A model generated the notes under the pieces. The model made no database searches and was not told where the DNA came from. It was given only the letters and a program-made list of their open reading frames with translations. This document shows positions 20,701 through 35,700 of a stretch of 64,000 bases of DNA, piece after piece. Source of the DNA: Strix aluco (Eukaryota > Chordata > Aves > Strigiformes > Strigidae). The position numbers were made by a program, and so were the translations under genes. How positions within the stretch are numbered: position 1 is the first letter of the stretch; each line of letters starts with the position of its first letter. Location: contig NC_133971.1 of assembly GCF_031877795.1 (NCBI RefSeq), positions 86,328,446-86,392,445 on the forward strand, read 5' to 3'.

Positions 20701-23700
20701 ACCAAAACAATTTAAAACAGTCAGTCTTCTGCCTTTTCCATATCTGACAGTTACGGGTTCAAAACAGGGATGTAGTCATGATCCTCGGTTCAAAATATCT
20801 TTAAAGTGAAGGATAAATTCTAAAGTTATCCAAAGACATTAGGGTCTGAAATGGGCCAAATGAGCAAATACCCTTAGTTCTGCCCTGCACAGATGCTGTG
20901 ATTAGGAAGCATCAGCCTGTTGCTCCTTCAGGTGAAGACCAGCTTTGCCTTCAGGCATCGTTACCCTCGGTCACTGAGACAAGCCAACAGCAGCCACCTC
21001 GAACAGACCAGCCTGGTGAGAGGATAAACTCCTCACAAGGTGCATGGAAAAGATTTTCAGTTTCAGTTCACAGATTTAGTGCTAACCACTGAGAAAAATA
21101 ATTGTCTGCTCAGTGTGCAATATAATTACCCTCCCCTGACCTGCAGAGGCTTTGTAAAAGGACTGGAGTGGAGCAAAAACCCCAAAATCTGGTGCAAACC
21201 ACTGTTGGGATCAGGACAGAAGGAGGGGATACCTTTTCCTTCACCTCCCTGGGGGACAGGCAGTGCATCCTCCACAGCCCTCAAACCCTGGATCCAACCC
21301 TACTGGGTTCAGACTTTCTGCAGTGCCTTTGGGCTCTTCTGGATGGGATGGATTACTTTAATAAGCTCTTAGCACTGCTCAGTGGGAAGCCCTGTTACCC
21401 AAAGCCTGCCTACACGTGGTGTGTTATAATGGCACTGGATGGACAGGCTGGTAGGGGCATTAGTGCCTGATGCCTCAGACGCAAGCAGTGGGGAGGAAGG
21501 AATCGAGAAGTGGGTTTAGCTAAGATTGTCCATACAAATCACTAGACAGGTGATACCTTGGCTTCTAGTTCGACTTCAAATATTGCTGCGATTCCAGTGA
21601 AACCCAGAGAACAAACCTCGATGCAACCTAAACAGTGCTAAAGATTCCCAGGCTTCCCTAGCTCATGTGCCTACCACAAGGAGCCACATCTGCACCACCT
21701 CTGTACACCGGCTGGCAACCCTGCAGTGAGAGGCTTGGGCAGACACAGCACCCACAGGCATGTACACCAAACCCATCCAAAGGGGCATAATCAAGGAGAT
21801 GCCCTGTGGTGCACAGGGATGCCAGCAGTCTTAAGCTGCAGTCCTTAATGCTAGCTGGGAGGTAGCACCATCAGCCACCCAGCAACATTTCTTTATCACT
21901 CAGCATATCTCTTTTTTTTTCTTACTTCAGCTTTACTTCAGCATTTTTGCATGACAGCTCAGTAAGCTGCTACAGATTAGAGTTTAATAAAAGCACCCAA
22001 ACATGGATACAAGTATGCAGCTACTGCAATATTTTGGTACTGCTGTTATCTCATAGAGCATAGCATCTCATGAGAGATCATTTGCAGTTGTATGAACAGC
22101 ATCTTTTTAAAAGTTGCAATTTTTCCAATACCTCTTTCTCTGGCCACCACTGCTAATAAAAATATATCCCCCGTGGTCACCTTTTAACTGTACTAAGAAA
22201 GTCCAGCTGCTGTTTCTCTTAGCACCTTATTTAAAACTTTTGACACGCCAAATTTTTAATACAGCTCATAAAAATATTTGCATAGGAAATATATTCTTGT
22301 TTGCTACTAACATGAGGGCATGTGAATACACTTCACTCTGGATAAATACAAGTACACTGGAAACTGAGTTTTGCTATAAACAGAAGTGAAAATAAATGTC
22401 TTCATTCGCAGATGCCCCATGTTTAATAATATTAAATGCCAATGGCACGAAAGATGTATTACAACTGATACTGTTCTGCTTACTGAAAGAGCTCAGTCTG
22501 CAATTTAATGTCAGGCCACAGTGCTCTCTCCCTCTCTCCTGATCTCCATGACTGCACTTGAACTCAGGGATGCTCCAGAAATAGTACTAGATATTTCAAC
22601 TGCGTGAAAAACTGTGTCATCTTGACAATGCATTCTCGTGTGTAGGTTTCATTTAAATCACAGTGTCACCTGGAGCAGGGATAGGAGCGGTTAGTCCACC
22701 AGTCCAACATGGTCCACGGTGGGAGCAGCTACTCTTAAATTGCTTCTGACAGATGCTTGTCCAGCACTTGACCCAGTCCCTGGGGGGCCCAGAACAATGT
22801 CCCCTGAGCAGTGGATTGCTCCCATCACCTGCATGGCCATTTCTTCTGAAAACCTCCAAGGACAGTGCTGCCAACCCATTACCTGGTGATGGCTGCCAGC
22901 ATGTCCCTCTCACACCCACTGAAACCCTTTCCCTAAGGCTTTTGCTGCTGTCTTATAACCTCAGAGCACTTCCTTCGTCATCCCGCCAGCCCAGCACCTC
23001 TTTAGGGGTGCACATCTCTCTTTATCTCTCTGCTTCCAGCCTCTCAGCTGGACACATTGTCCTTGCTGCTCTCCCATTTCTCACATTCTTCAAGCCCAGT
23101 ACCCCAAATTGGAGCTGAGGCTTTTACACTGAGAAGCAGTACAGCAAGATCAGCTCACGTGTCCTGCTCACCCCTCTCTTGCCTGTGCTCTCCCGTACAA
23201 TATCTCTGCTATTGCAGGGCATTGCTGGCAAGTGAGATCTTTTTCTATTCACCTCCTTGGTTGATTATTCCCATCTCCTTTCTCTCTCCTACTATTTCGC
23301 CTCTGTCCTTACTGAAGTACATCCTGTTTACTTCAGACCATGTCTCCCATTTGCCACAAATTAAATGACTTGCACAGCTTCTCTCCACCTGCCACACAGG
23401 AAATAGTCAGGCAAATGATAAACGCCACACAAACACTCCCAGGCCTGGAAAACAGATACACTATTAGTCTGGACTATGTGGGACATCACACTAAATCACA
23501 TCAGCTATGACTGAGTTATGTTGCAGCATGCAAATCAAGGCTTAAAAGGGGACAGCAAGAAGCTGGACACATGACAAACATGGGAAATCCTGCAGCTAGA
23601 GCTGTTTTTCCTCCTCAGGATTCAACCGCATTACAGCAGCTGAGAAATCCCTTCCTGCCCCACAGACAGACAAGGCTCAGCTGTAGCCACCACAGTGCCC

Positions 23701-26700
23701 CTTCACCCTGGGAGTTCCTGGTTAGCAGCTTTGCTGGTGTCAACCCTCTCCTGAAGATGGGCTTGGCACAGTGCTGCTTGATGGAGGAGATTTGCCCTGA
23801 CCTGACCAACAACTGCTCTGTCGGAAGCAACCCAGGGCAGACCTGAATATCGGCTCCCTGGCACGCAGTGAGGGGCATGGCAACGGGGCTGGAGTTGGGG
23901 ATGCTCCTGTGTCACATCCCACTCATACGAGGGTGACAAGTGACTCAGATTCATAAATCCCCAACAGAGTGGACAATGGTGAGACAAGTCTCAAAGTCCA
24001 TGCACAGACATTTATTAACTTCCCACATGTACTAATTGGATACAGGATAATTGGCTAAGTATATAATGAGTTACAGCAAGCAATACAGTATGCCTTGTGT
24101 TACTTAATGGTAGTGAGGGAAAAGGGGAAAAAGGAAAAGAGGGAGATAGAGAGAATAGAGACATAGAGATCACCAGTCCATGTTCCTGCATTGATCCCGC
24201 CAGCGAGGGTTCAAGGAAGCATCTGTCTTCCTCGTTTCACTTCACCCCCTCAATTTATACACACTTTCCTTGAGTCCATCCCCCAGGTCAACCCACATAC
24301 CTACGTACCCCATGTATGGGGAGGGATAAAGTGTTTCATGGGATGATGTAATTAGTATGATCTTGTTAATCTTTATTAGCATATTCAGGGGTGTTAACTT
24401 TAATATGCATTCCATGGATAATGAAGCAAAGGTCATTCACTGGACAGGTGGTCCTTGAAACTTGACCAGATGCACCAGAGCAGAGCCGTCCTGTCTCCTC
24501 AGGGCTCCCTCCTCCAGCCCATCCTGTGCTATCCAGGCAGCCTTATCAGCTCCAAACTCCACACGATCCATCCTGTGACTCTAGTTTCATTACTTGCGAG
24601 TGTTTGAGACATTCCTCAGCTTGGAGGGCCTCCACTCCCCCCACTCTCCCACCCTCCCCACTATCCTTTATCTCTTTCTCAGACTGTTTTTCTCAGTCTT
24701 TGTTTCTTACAGGCCTGTTTCTCTCAGGACAGGTTTTTACAAGTTTCTCACATCCTGTCCCACCAGTAGACTCAGATTCCACATGCACTGGTGACCCGCC
24801 CCTACCCATGTCTTGCTCTGGCCCTGCCACCCAGGAGCATAGGGTTTTTCGGGTCCTGCCTGCACACAAAGATGAGGTGCACTCTGACTAGAAAGCAGAT
24901 CTGGACCCTCTGTTCGGGTAAGCCGTCCAGGCGGGAGGCAGTCATTTTAATGACAATCCAGTCTTAAGACGCTGATCTGGCTCCAGCCCAAGTCTTTGTA
25001 CTAAGCTCCTTGACATCCTGTTTAGAAAAGCATTTTAAAATCTAATTGCTTCATGCATATATTGCTGTTTTAATTATTACAGAAGCAGAAGAGAAATGCA
25101 AGTAGTAATCAACCTCCCTGATGCTAATACATATCTGAAGAAGGAACTGGCCATGGGAAAAGCCAATTCAACATCATCAATGGAAACAAGAGGGATACAT
25201 TCCTAGTGATTGTCCACACTGCCAACAGCAGTTACAGTGTCACCAGGGGTGACCTCCCTAAACTGCTCTTTGCTTTGAGTCACTGACCAGGATGCTGGAC
25301 ATAAATTAATTTTACATGTTTGCTGTTGTGTCTCTGAGGTACCAAAATGTAATTCCTTTTGTGACATAGACCAGTTAAACTCATCTGCTCAGCTGGCTGC
25401 TGAAACTAAAGAAGCTTCTTTGCAACAGAGTGTTGCAAAATACAGGCGGGCTGGGAAGAAAACAATGTAGAACTCATTAAGGTCCTTAGGGTAAGCACTT
25501 CCCAAGGTGATCTCTCCATCGCTCAGGTAACAGCTTCAGCAAGACAGTGGCCAAGCTGTCAGAAGCAATTATGTGACAATTAATTGCAGATTTAAGGACT
25601 AGAGGGAACCTGTTAGCAGAGGTTAACTGAAGCTGATGCACGTGTCTAACACTAAGTTACATTAAGAGAACAACAGTGGTACAAAGCTTATCTATCACCT
25701 TAGTGAGATTGAAAGCCTCAACACACCAGAAGACAGGTCCTGATCCTCACCACGCTCTTTGTGATGCTGGAGCTGAGACAGAGGGACATGTCTGGGGCAA
25801 TGCTGCCGGGCAAAAAGCCAGCATTTGTCCTGGAGGGCCGTTGGAGGACGTATCTCCTGGTGGAGATGGCAGAGATCTTGCCACATCTGGCTGCCAGTTC
25901 CGGCTGCATGTTCCCTCATGTCCTGGTTTTGGCTGGGATAGGGTTAATTTTTCTTCTTAGCAGCTAGAATAGTCCTGTGCTTTGGATTCAGTACAGGATT
26001 TGGTATGAGAAGAATGTTGATAATACACTGATGTTTACAGTTGTTGCTAAGAGATCAAGGTCCCTCCAACTCCCCCTGTCCTGCCCGTGTGCAGGTGCAC
26101 AAGAAGCTGGGAGGGAGCACGGCCAGAGCACCGGACCCAGACTGGCCAGTGAAATATTCGCTATCATGTAGCTTCATGCTCAGTATACAGATGAGGGTTG
26201 GCCGGGGAAGGAGGGCGTTCTCTCTCACTGTCGGGATTGTGGTTTCAGGATCTTGGTTTTTTTGGGATCACTAGCCGGGAACAGGCTGGGTATCAGCTGG
26301 TGGGTGCTGAGCAATCGCGTTGTGCATTACCCGTTTGTACTTTCTATTATTGTTACTGTTTTATTTTATTACAATTATTATACTATTTTTACCTCAACCT
26401 ATGAGCCTCCCTACCTTCACCCCTCCAATTCTCTCCCCCATCCCCAGGCAGGGGAGGGTGGCCAGGTTTAAACCACGACACCCCAGCATGGTCAGATCAC
26501 CATCTCAGGAAAGGTCCCTTTGTCCCAGGCTCTCCTGTTTCTGTTCTGATCTGAACTCATGCATGGATCCCCCTGGTATCATCCTGGTGTGGGGAGCTTC
26601 CCGAAACCCAGACATGTTTTCAGGGTGCAAGTTTGAGAGGAAGTAATAGACTGAACAAGAATCTGGTGATGTTTCGAGAGTCCTCAAGATCATAACCAGA

Positions 26701-29700
26701 ATTGTTCTCCACCAGCTCAGAGGAGATGCCTAAACTGACCTAGAGGAATAGTGAAAGCAATTCCTTTGCAGAAATAATGTTGCCTCACCCCACTATATCC
26801 CACTGCTTCTCCCACAAAACATTTAACCATGTGGATCCTGTGTGTAAAGTGCTGTGAGATGCAGACACCACAAATGCCAAGACATGGTGTTTTCTCCAGG
26901 CACTTTGCTGATGATACTGTCTTCCCCTCACTGCGGGGGAGTGCTCAGCATCATTTGAGTGCTGGGTGAAACACAGCCCAGCAGGGGATGAGCCCATTGC
27001 ACTGCTGCATGCCTGGCACCGCGCAAGTGCCTCAGCATCAAGAACAATCTTGAAAAGAGATATTTTCACAGCTGGCAACCAAGCAGGAAGTGAAAGACAG
27101 AAAGGGGCCACTTGTGCTCAGAAAATTAAATCCAAATTTAATTCCAGTAATTATACTTTCATTAACACCCTATTTGCCATAAAGATGCATAAAATCCCTA
27201 AGTGAGAGCTGCAGTTGCTCAGAAGGTGAGGAGAAGTTAACTGGGGAAATAATGTCAGCCTCTCCCTAGACTGTAAAATCCTCAAGAAGCCTGTATTGTT
27301 GAAAATGATTATTGTTTGTAAATTAACATCCCCAGCAACCATCTGTAAATGAGCCAGAAATCCAGCGAAAGCAGCAGAAAACCTGTAACAGAACTGATTT
27401 ATTCCAGCAACCCCTGATTTAACATAGACAAATGCAAAGTTTCCTATATGACCATCTGGGGCTTGGATGCTATTGTGGTGAACACAACGTGAGCCAAACA
27501 CTCACCTCACTCCCTGTTGAAATCACACCATGTTGCAGGCATGGGATTACTGACCGGGTTGGGCTCATTAATGTAATTCTAAATCCTCAGACAGTGGGAA
27601 ATTAGTCTAGGATCAAGCACAGCTGAGACTAACCCCAGCAGATGCTTTTGGTACTTTGTGAAGGTCTTCACTGAATTCACCTCCTTGATTTCAGTCCTTC
27701 TCTCCAATGTTTCAAGGTCACGTGGAGATCTGATGCCAAGTCTTTCAAGGTCCTTGTGACCCTCCATGCCACCAGGCCCTCTTAAGATTTTGTAAGCGGA
27801 CTCTCTGTTGGATCATCCAAGGAATGAATGGGAGATTTGAAATGCCAGTGAGGACACCAACCAAGCCCCCAAAATAAATATGCAGACTGCTCTGAGATAT
27901 CACCCCAGTTATCCCACTGATAACTCATCTTTTGGAGTGATTTTTGAGCCCTTTACTCTTCCCACTTCTGGTGTAACCTTTGGAATCTCCTGGCTTAGCT
28001 CAGCCATGCACTTGTCATGTGGATTGGCATCAAAAGTCTGAAGAAAGGCAAGTACACAACCACAGGATAAGGTTCCCTCAGGAGAAATAGGTAAAGCCAA
28101 GGATGGCTACAGAATCTGAGGGTGAGAACCACACTCAGCTCCTGTGTAATGCTATGGCATAAGAGTAGCTGTCAGTCTTGTAAGAAGCCTAAGTGTTTGA
28201 TATTTCCTGTCATACAATAGATAAAGCTTCAGCTATTTTCTCCAGAAGGCTGCAACACAGACAGGCAGCTCCAAGCCAGAATGTACTAATTAAGAAACAC
28301 TAGGTGTGTGTTAATGAAAGAAGCTTTGGGAGGTGGGAGGAAGTGAAGAGGGTGAACCCTTTTCACCTCCTGTCCCCAGTGCTCTGTGGTACCACATCCT
28401 CAGTCACTGGCAAAAAGGAAAGGAGCTTTCTAGGGAGGAAAGAAATAAGATAAGAGATGACAGCTGTGCTGGCTCAATGCTTCTGTTCTCTGCCCCTGGT
28501 GATGAAAAACAGATTGTAAAAAGTCTTCATTTTCAGCTAATGGATAGGAGGGTTTCAGTTTCACCTATGGAAACAGAGGCAGAAGGTAGTTTAAGGGCTG
28601 AACTGAGATGTTAATAAACCACATGGAGTCCAGCAGAAAAAAACAAGATTGTTGAGGGATGGAGGATTTGCACTGAGGAGACACTAAGGGTGCTGGGCTT
28701 GTTCACCCTGGAGAAGAGATGATTTTGAGTGACCTAACAGGAGCCTGCCAGCACCCAAGAGGAGGATATCTAGAAGGCAGAGACTGGCTCTTTACAGGGG
28801 TGTGCAGCACGAGAATGAGGCACAACAGCCATAAACTGAAACAGGGAAGGATTCAACGTGACATATGAAAGTTTTTCTCCACAGTGAGTCAGCCACTGGA
28901 ACAGAGAGGCTGTGGGAGGTTTTCAAGATAAGCCTAAGCCCTGAGCAGCCTTGTCTGATCTCAGGGCTGACCCTGCTTTGAGCTGAAGGTTGGACTAGAG
29001 AACCTCCAACACCCCTTCCAGCCTGAATGTGACCATGACTTTGAGATCTCAGGATGTTCTTCATCACCAAGTGTAAATTGAAAGATGAGTTTTGCAGCTC
29101 TACCCTACTCTGCCATTGTGCTCTTATTGCAGACAGCATTTCCAAGCAAATGTTCTCTTAACCAGATATTGTTTATAGTGTTGGTACCAGTGCAGAGAAA
29201 TCCAGCCCTCAATGGGGCAATTCCCAGCCTCTGGGGAATGCTGGCACACTGTAAGAGGGAACAAGCTCCCCATCACCCTCCTCCCAGGGTATCCAAAGTT
29301 CAAGGAAGATGTACAGACTGGTTTGAATGTTGGTATTAGAAGGGTAAAGAGAGGAAGAAGGTCTCAGAGTGAAAAATGACAACAAGGAAGCACTGGAGAA
29401 AACCCAAGGAGAGCTGGCACCACGTGGATCAGAAACTGAGAACTGTTTCCCCATGCTTACTGACAAGTGGGAAAGCCGACCTAAGAGGGCAGTTTATATA
29501 ATCCCAGACATGGGGCAAATATATCTTTTCCCACTAGGCTTATTTCAGTGGCGGAAAAGGGATAACATTGATTTAATGTCGACCCATGCTTGCTGTTACT
29601 GTAACACCTTGTTGTTTCTGAGTGCTTACAGTTTGATTGTTTAACACATGACCTAGTAAATAAGTCAGAATCAAGAGAACTGAAGAGTTCAGGAGTCTGT

Positions 29701-32700
29701 AAATCTCTTCATATACAGCTACCTGGCCTGTTCCAAGCTGTGATGACCTCTTCATAAAAGCTGTGAATCTCTCTCTATAATGTTGCCTGTCATTCCCCCA
29801 TTATTTCAAGAAGATCAAAAGCCAAAGTAGATTAATAGAGTTTAAGCCCCAAAATTACCATTATGATTCACACAGTCTCAGTCAGTAAACTCATCACACC
29901 AATGACTCCTCTTAGTGCTAAAGCACATCTTTCAGTAAAAGACAAGGAATTTCAACCTGAAGGAGTTTGAGGGATGCAGACAAGCTAGTGTCATGCTACA
30001 TATGTGTGCTCTAGTCCTTGTTTGAATTTGGTCAGCTGCCATATCCCATTATATCTCTTTCTGCTAATTTAAAGAGCCGTCCACCATTACAAAACCCTTC
30101 ACATGCAGGTGCTTTTAGGCTGAGATCAAGTTATCGCTTAATTTATTTGTGAGGTCCTAAAAAGCTCTTTGAAGTTATGTTTCCCAGACTTAGAGCAACC
30201 CTCTTGCTCTTTCCAGACTTAGTTTGATTTTTTTTATCAATCAGTCACCTCCACAAGTGTCAACTCTGGCTGTGTGCACTGCAGCTGGTGATGGATTTGC
30301 TAATGCTGCTCCCAAACACAGGGCCCTGGTTTCATTCCTGCTCTGAACCACCCCAGTGAGGCAGCCAGACTCCGTGTTTGGCTCAGTGTTTCAGAGTCCT
30401 GTTGGGAGTTCATGCTTTCCTTTACAACCTCCAAGACTCTCTTTCAAGCATCTCCAGTTCCAGGATGCTGGCCCAGAGCTGCAGGGCCATTTGTGTTGGA
30501 CTTATATCCACCCTGTGCAACCTTGCTTCTGGCTGTGCCCTGACAGACATGGCTAAAACAACACTGTGGTTCCAAGTCATCCGGACTGGCCTCTGAGACC
30601 ATCCTGCTGCCGGTGCTATTTACTTGGCAGTAACACTCACACTGGACACTGACAGCACTATCAACAGGAGCTGGGTCACAAAAGTACTCAGCTGAACTTT
30701 GCCAGACCCATCTCTATCAGGCAGAGGCCTCTGCCTACAGCTAGCTTTAAAGATCTGCTAGTCTCAGCTGCCTTTAGCTGAATTTGTGTAGGTTTTGTGT
30801 AGTGCTTTTTCTTTAAACAGGGTGTTTATTTTTTTGAGAAAGACTATGCTGAAGCATTCTTTCAGGCTATAAATAATACCTTGCAACAGGTTTATCACGG
30901 TCCTGAGTCAAACAGCATTTGCCAAGCAAGGTTGAAAGCTCATGGAGTAGCAAGTGCATAGGGAGCACGGTGGTGTTTAAGAGGTCTCATGCTGATAGAC
31001 AAGCAATTTTTTCTGAAGCAGGGGAAAAAACTTTATTGTAAATGTTTCGTCTTAAAAGTTTCCTCTAATTTCCTCAACTACATCATATAATGCATGGCAC
31101 TTCTGTAGCACCTTTCAGCCCAGTCAGCCCAAGCATTTTACCAACTTGGGGCTTACTCACTCGCAGGGAGGAGCAGGGACCAGGTATAGTCAGTGGTTTC
31201 ACTGTAGCCTGTAGAAAGCACAAACTGTCACTGTGAAGTGCTGCGAAGCATAAGAACACAGGCTGTACCTTCTCTAGTGAACCCCTGGCAGTGACGCTAA
31301 GCTGGGTAAGGGGCAGGGTTAGAGAGGAGGGGAGAAACCAATTGCCTTGCTCTTGGGAAACCCTGCTCAGCCTGTGACCACAACTGTTATGACTACTTCA
31401 GAGATAAAGGAGCTGAGGGATGGAGCTTTCTTTGCCAAGCTTTCTCTCTTTCTTCCCTTGCAGGTAGGCAATGGTGGTGTCCCAATTTATTGCTGCTTTT
31501 CTGAGTTACAGCTCAGACTACCCTTGACTCAAAATGAAGATCTGACTGATTGCAGAAGACCTTGTCTACAGCACCAGCCTCTGAAAAATCATGCCTGGTA
31601 CACATCCCTGGCTATGAGCAGGGTACAAACACCCTGAAGAATGAAATTTCCATACACAGGGAAGGGGCAAGCAACTTGGAGTTTCCCCTGCCACTGCAGA
31701 AAGGATGACAGATCCCTCTGCAAGTCTTAGCCACCTTTTTATTTCATCCTCAGGAGCTGCACTTCAGGCCTGAGCTACCCCAGGCTCTTCCCATTGTGGG
31801 AGCAGGAGAATCCACTCTCCTTTGCTGGTGCCTTAGGCTGGGAAACCCTGTGAAGGTGGTCTGAGTGAGGCAGCACCTCCACAGCCCTGCCTTTGGCCTC
31901 GTGGCAGTGGAGGAGCACAGGCTTCTCAGGCTGGGCTTCCCTTTTCCTTCTGTAGCCTGAGTTTCCCAGTCCCCAGGTTGCAGGAGACATTAGGTTCCAG
32001 TGTTTTTACAGCACAGCTTTTCTTCTTGAACAAGCAGTTGGAATTGAATCCCAATCCACCAGCCATTTGCTCTGCCCTATTACAAACTCTAGCCATGCAG
32101 CAAAGCCAGGCACACTTTTTTTTTTTTTAATGACACGAAAGACACTAAATTATTAAGTTCCTGCACTCCCATTTCATGTTCATTGGTTGCCCAGGCCAAA
32201 TAAAATGAAAGCCTTTGAGTTCCTTTTCCTGGCTTAGTAGGTTCCTTCAGTGCAGATCAAAGCAGAAGGCCTCATCCTGGAGAGGGATGAGCATCCTCCA
32301 GTCTCACAGCTGCATATGCAAAAGCAGTTTCTGGTCATTCTGGTTTCGGTGCCTGACTTCTGACAGCAAGCCAATATAATAATCAGAAAATCAGAGGAGG
32401 CAAACAAATACAAAAGCAGACACTGAGCAGTGCTCACATCCATGCTTCCTCTGCACTCCTGGGAAGGCGTCTTTCCCCTTTTCTGTAATTCCCAATCCTC
32501 AGGATATCACAGCCGATACCAGCAACCAAGTGGGGAGATGTCTGCTCTGACTGAGCAAGGCATGGGTTAGCATGTACCCAGACAGCACAGGCTGGCGGGG
32601 AGATGCAATGTCTTTTATTAGCTCAACTAATATATATCTGGAGAATAAAAGACAAGCTTTAGGGCACATGCACTTCTCTTTTCTTCCCAGGTATATTTGT

Positions 32701-35700
32701 TTGTCTAATAAAGGGTGTTATCTGTGCCCATATGTTTTGGCTTGCTCATGTTGTTTGAGACCATCCTGGCCACAACAGCCCCAGCCCCTTGGGAAGACAG
32801 CTGTTTTCACATCAGCTTGACCTAATGGCCTTAACCTGAAGCATTTGGGGAATTTCAGAGGATGACAGGGATCAGAAAGCTGAAAAAGGTAAATGCAGCC
32901 ACTATCCTAAAAAAAGAGAATCACAGACCCTTCAGTTTAACCTCACTTTTCAGAAGACGAGTGGAACAAGCCAACAACCCATAAGTGCCTGCAGGGAGAT
33001 GCATCACAGCTAACACGGATTTGTACCAAAGAACTGATGCTGAACCAATCTGATTTCTTTTTGCAACAAGATAATAGACCTTTGTGCTGGGTCTGTGTGT
33101 GTGGCAGGGTTTTGGTGGTGGGGGAGGGGGCTACAGCAGCAGCACCTGTGAGAAGCTTCTCGAAGCGCCCCTGGCTCTAAGTCGGACCCAACTCTGCCCA
33201 AGGCTGAGACAATTAGTGATGGTGACTGCACCTCTGAAATAACATATTGAAGAAGGGGAACCTGGAAGGAGGAGTTGGAGTTCTGAGAAGAAGTTGTGAG
33301 GAAGACACCTCTGCAAACACTGAGGTCAGTGAAGAAAGGAGAGTAGGGGGGGAGGTGTGCCAGAGCAGAGACCCCCCTGCAGCCCATGGTGAGAGGGCAG
33401 GCTGTGTCCCTGCAGCCCGTGGTGAGAGGGCAGGCTGTGTCCCTGCAGCCCATGGACATCACCAGTGGAGCAGATGCCCATCTGCAGCCCGTGGAGGACC
33501 CCACGCTGGAGCAGGGGGCTGTGCCCAAGAAGGTCGGGACTCTGTGGGAAGCCCTGCTGTTGTAGTTCAGCGCTGGGAGGACTGGAACACGTGGGAGGGA
33601 CCCACACTGGAGCAATTCAGGAAGAGCTGAAGCCCGTGAGAGGGACCCCACACTGAAGTGGGGGAAGAATGCAAGGAGTCCTCCCCCTGAGGAGGAAGGA
33701 GCAGTAGCAATGTGTGATGGACTGACAGCAACCCCCATCCCATACCCTATCCCTGCACCACTGCAGGTAGGGGAGGAGGTAGAGAAAATCGGGAGCAAAG
33801 CTGAGCCCAGGAAGAAGAGAGGGGTGGGGGAAGGTGTTTCTTAAGATACCGATATACTTCTCAGTGCCCTACTCTGTTTGTTGTGTTGTTGTTAGTGTTT
33901 GAATTAAATTGATGTTCTTTTTCTTCCTCTAACAAGTCTGCCTTTTGCCCATGACAGTAACAGGTGTATCATCCCTCTCTGTCCTTATCTTGACTCCTGA
34001 GCCTTTTGGTTTATTTTCTCCTTCCCATTCCTGGGGGGTAAAGGGGTGAGCGAGTGGCTGTGTGGTGCTCAGTTACCATCTGTGCTCAAACCACAACAAC
34101 TTTGTGGACAGAAAAGATACAGAAATCATTGATCTCAACCTAAGGAATACTGCCATTGCCTACCTTGATATTCTGATTCTCAAGTGAGGCAGTAGATCCG
34201 TATAAAGTACATAGAATCTGGTAAGACCCAGCTGAATCGCTGTACCCAGAGCTGTCAGCACAGAGTTGTGTGCAACGTTCACAGCTCTGTGGTCTGGAGA
34301 GGATCTAGTCAGTGTTTCTGTTAGTGCTTGGACTTTGGGACAGATGGGAAGGCTGCAGGTGTCCAGGAAGGCAGGACTGGAATTTGAAATTACTTTACTG
34401 GACCAGAGATGTGACCTGGAAAACCTGTATGTGATTTAACAGGGACAAATGCAAGATATTGCAAGAGAGCAGGGACAATTCCCTGCACAAATACAGGATT
34501 GTGGGGAGGGAGTGTTCTGCCATCAGGGCTGGGGTTAGAGGGATAATCACCTGGATGGGACCTGGCATTACTGTGATGCTGTGAAACAGTCAGCTGTGCC
34601 ACCACATAGAAATGGGAGCATCATGGCCAGGCACGTGAAAGGATCCCTCTGCACCAGGGAGGGCAGTGACAGAGCTGCACCCGTAGGACACCATGCAGCA
34701 AGGGCACAGCTCATGGGACATGGTCTGGTGAATAACGAGAAGGAGATTTCAGCCCAATGGGCTGGAGACGGGAAACACAACACTGCCGAGGCAGGACAGG
34801 TCTCTGCACTGACCACCCTGTGCAGGGTGAGGGGTTCAAACACTCCCCAGATTGGGAACAGTGGGATCACAGACATCTCCCTGGTGGGATGTGGGAGTAG
34901 GGGAGAGCAGGGGATGTTCACCCTAATACAGCCTCACACAGTTGGCATCACATCTCACAGAAACTGTGAATTGGACCGTAACAGCTTCCCTCCAGGAGCA
35001 CCTTTGAGCTGCTTTGATTACAGCCATCGCTGCATCTCCTACAGCCGGTGGGACTGCAAGGCAGCCCCTCTTCTCTCTGCTTCACAGGGCTTCTCTCTTC
35101 CTTTTCTCCACAGGATAAAAATAATCCTTTCGTGTCAGCTCCATCACCGTGAGCAGCAAGACATTTTATTCATCTCTCATTTAAACAATTCCCCATTGAG
35201 CCCATCAAATTAATTTGAGCAAGGGCCATTTATTTGGCCTGCCTGCCGGCGCAGGTGTCTCCCTTTCTTTTCTTTCGGAAGAGGCTGGTAGGAAGCATGA
35301 GCATGAGCTGGGGAGAGGCTTGGCAAGGGCTGGGAGCAGAGTGACGGTTTTGATCAGGGCATGCAGGGGCATGGAGGTCTGTAGATTGATGCACCCAGTG
35401 TCAGGAAAAATGGAGGCAAAGTCTGCAAGTGAAGGCTTTTTACAGCAATGCATTTGGGATGTGTTTTACAACGGCAAAAACACCCTCTCACAGACAGGGA
35501 GCTGCCCTCTGTCTCCACTGTCAGTCTCAGCCCTTTCCAACCCAGGCCGGCTGTTTGGGGAAGGCTGTGTCAGGCTCTGGCAATGGCTCAGGAGGAGTTA
35601 CAGGGATGTGCCAAACCTCAAGCTGTTCCTCTGGCCCTCGTAGCTGCATCTCTTCCTACTCCATGTAATGCCAGATTTCCTGCCTTTGTCACTGCAGCAA

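Noticed and set aside
33010-33798. A 262-codon minus-strand frame
   Set aside because: It is antisense to the LTR at 33085-34098 and its repeated motifs come from the 33-bp tandem repeat.
35215-35643. A 142-codon frame within the DNAI1 intron as a nested gene
   Set aside because: No recognised domain, no clear splice or promoter signals and a length expected by chance in this base composition.
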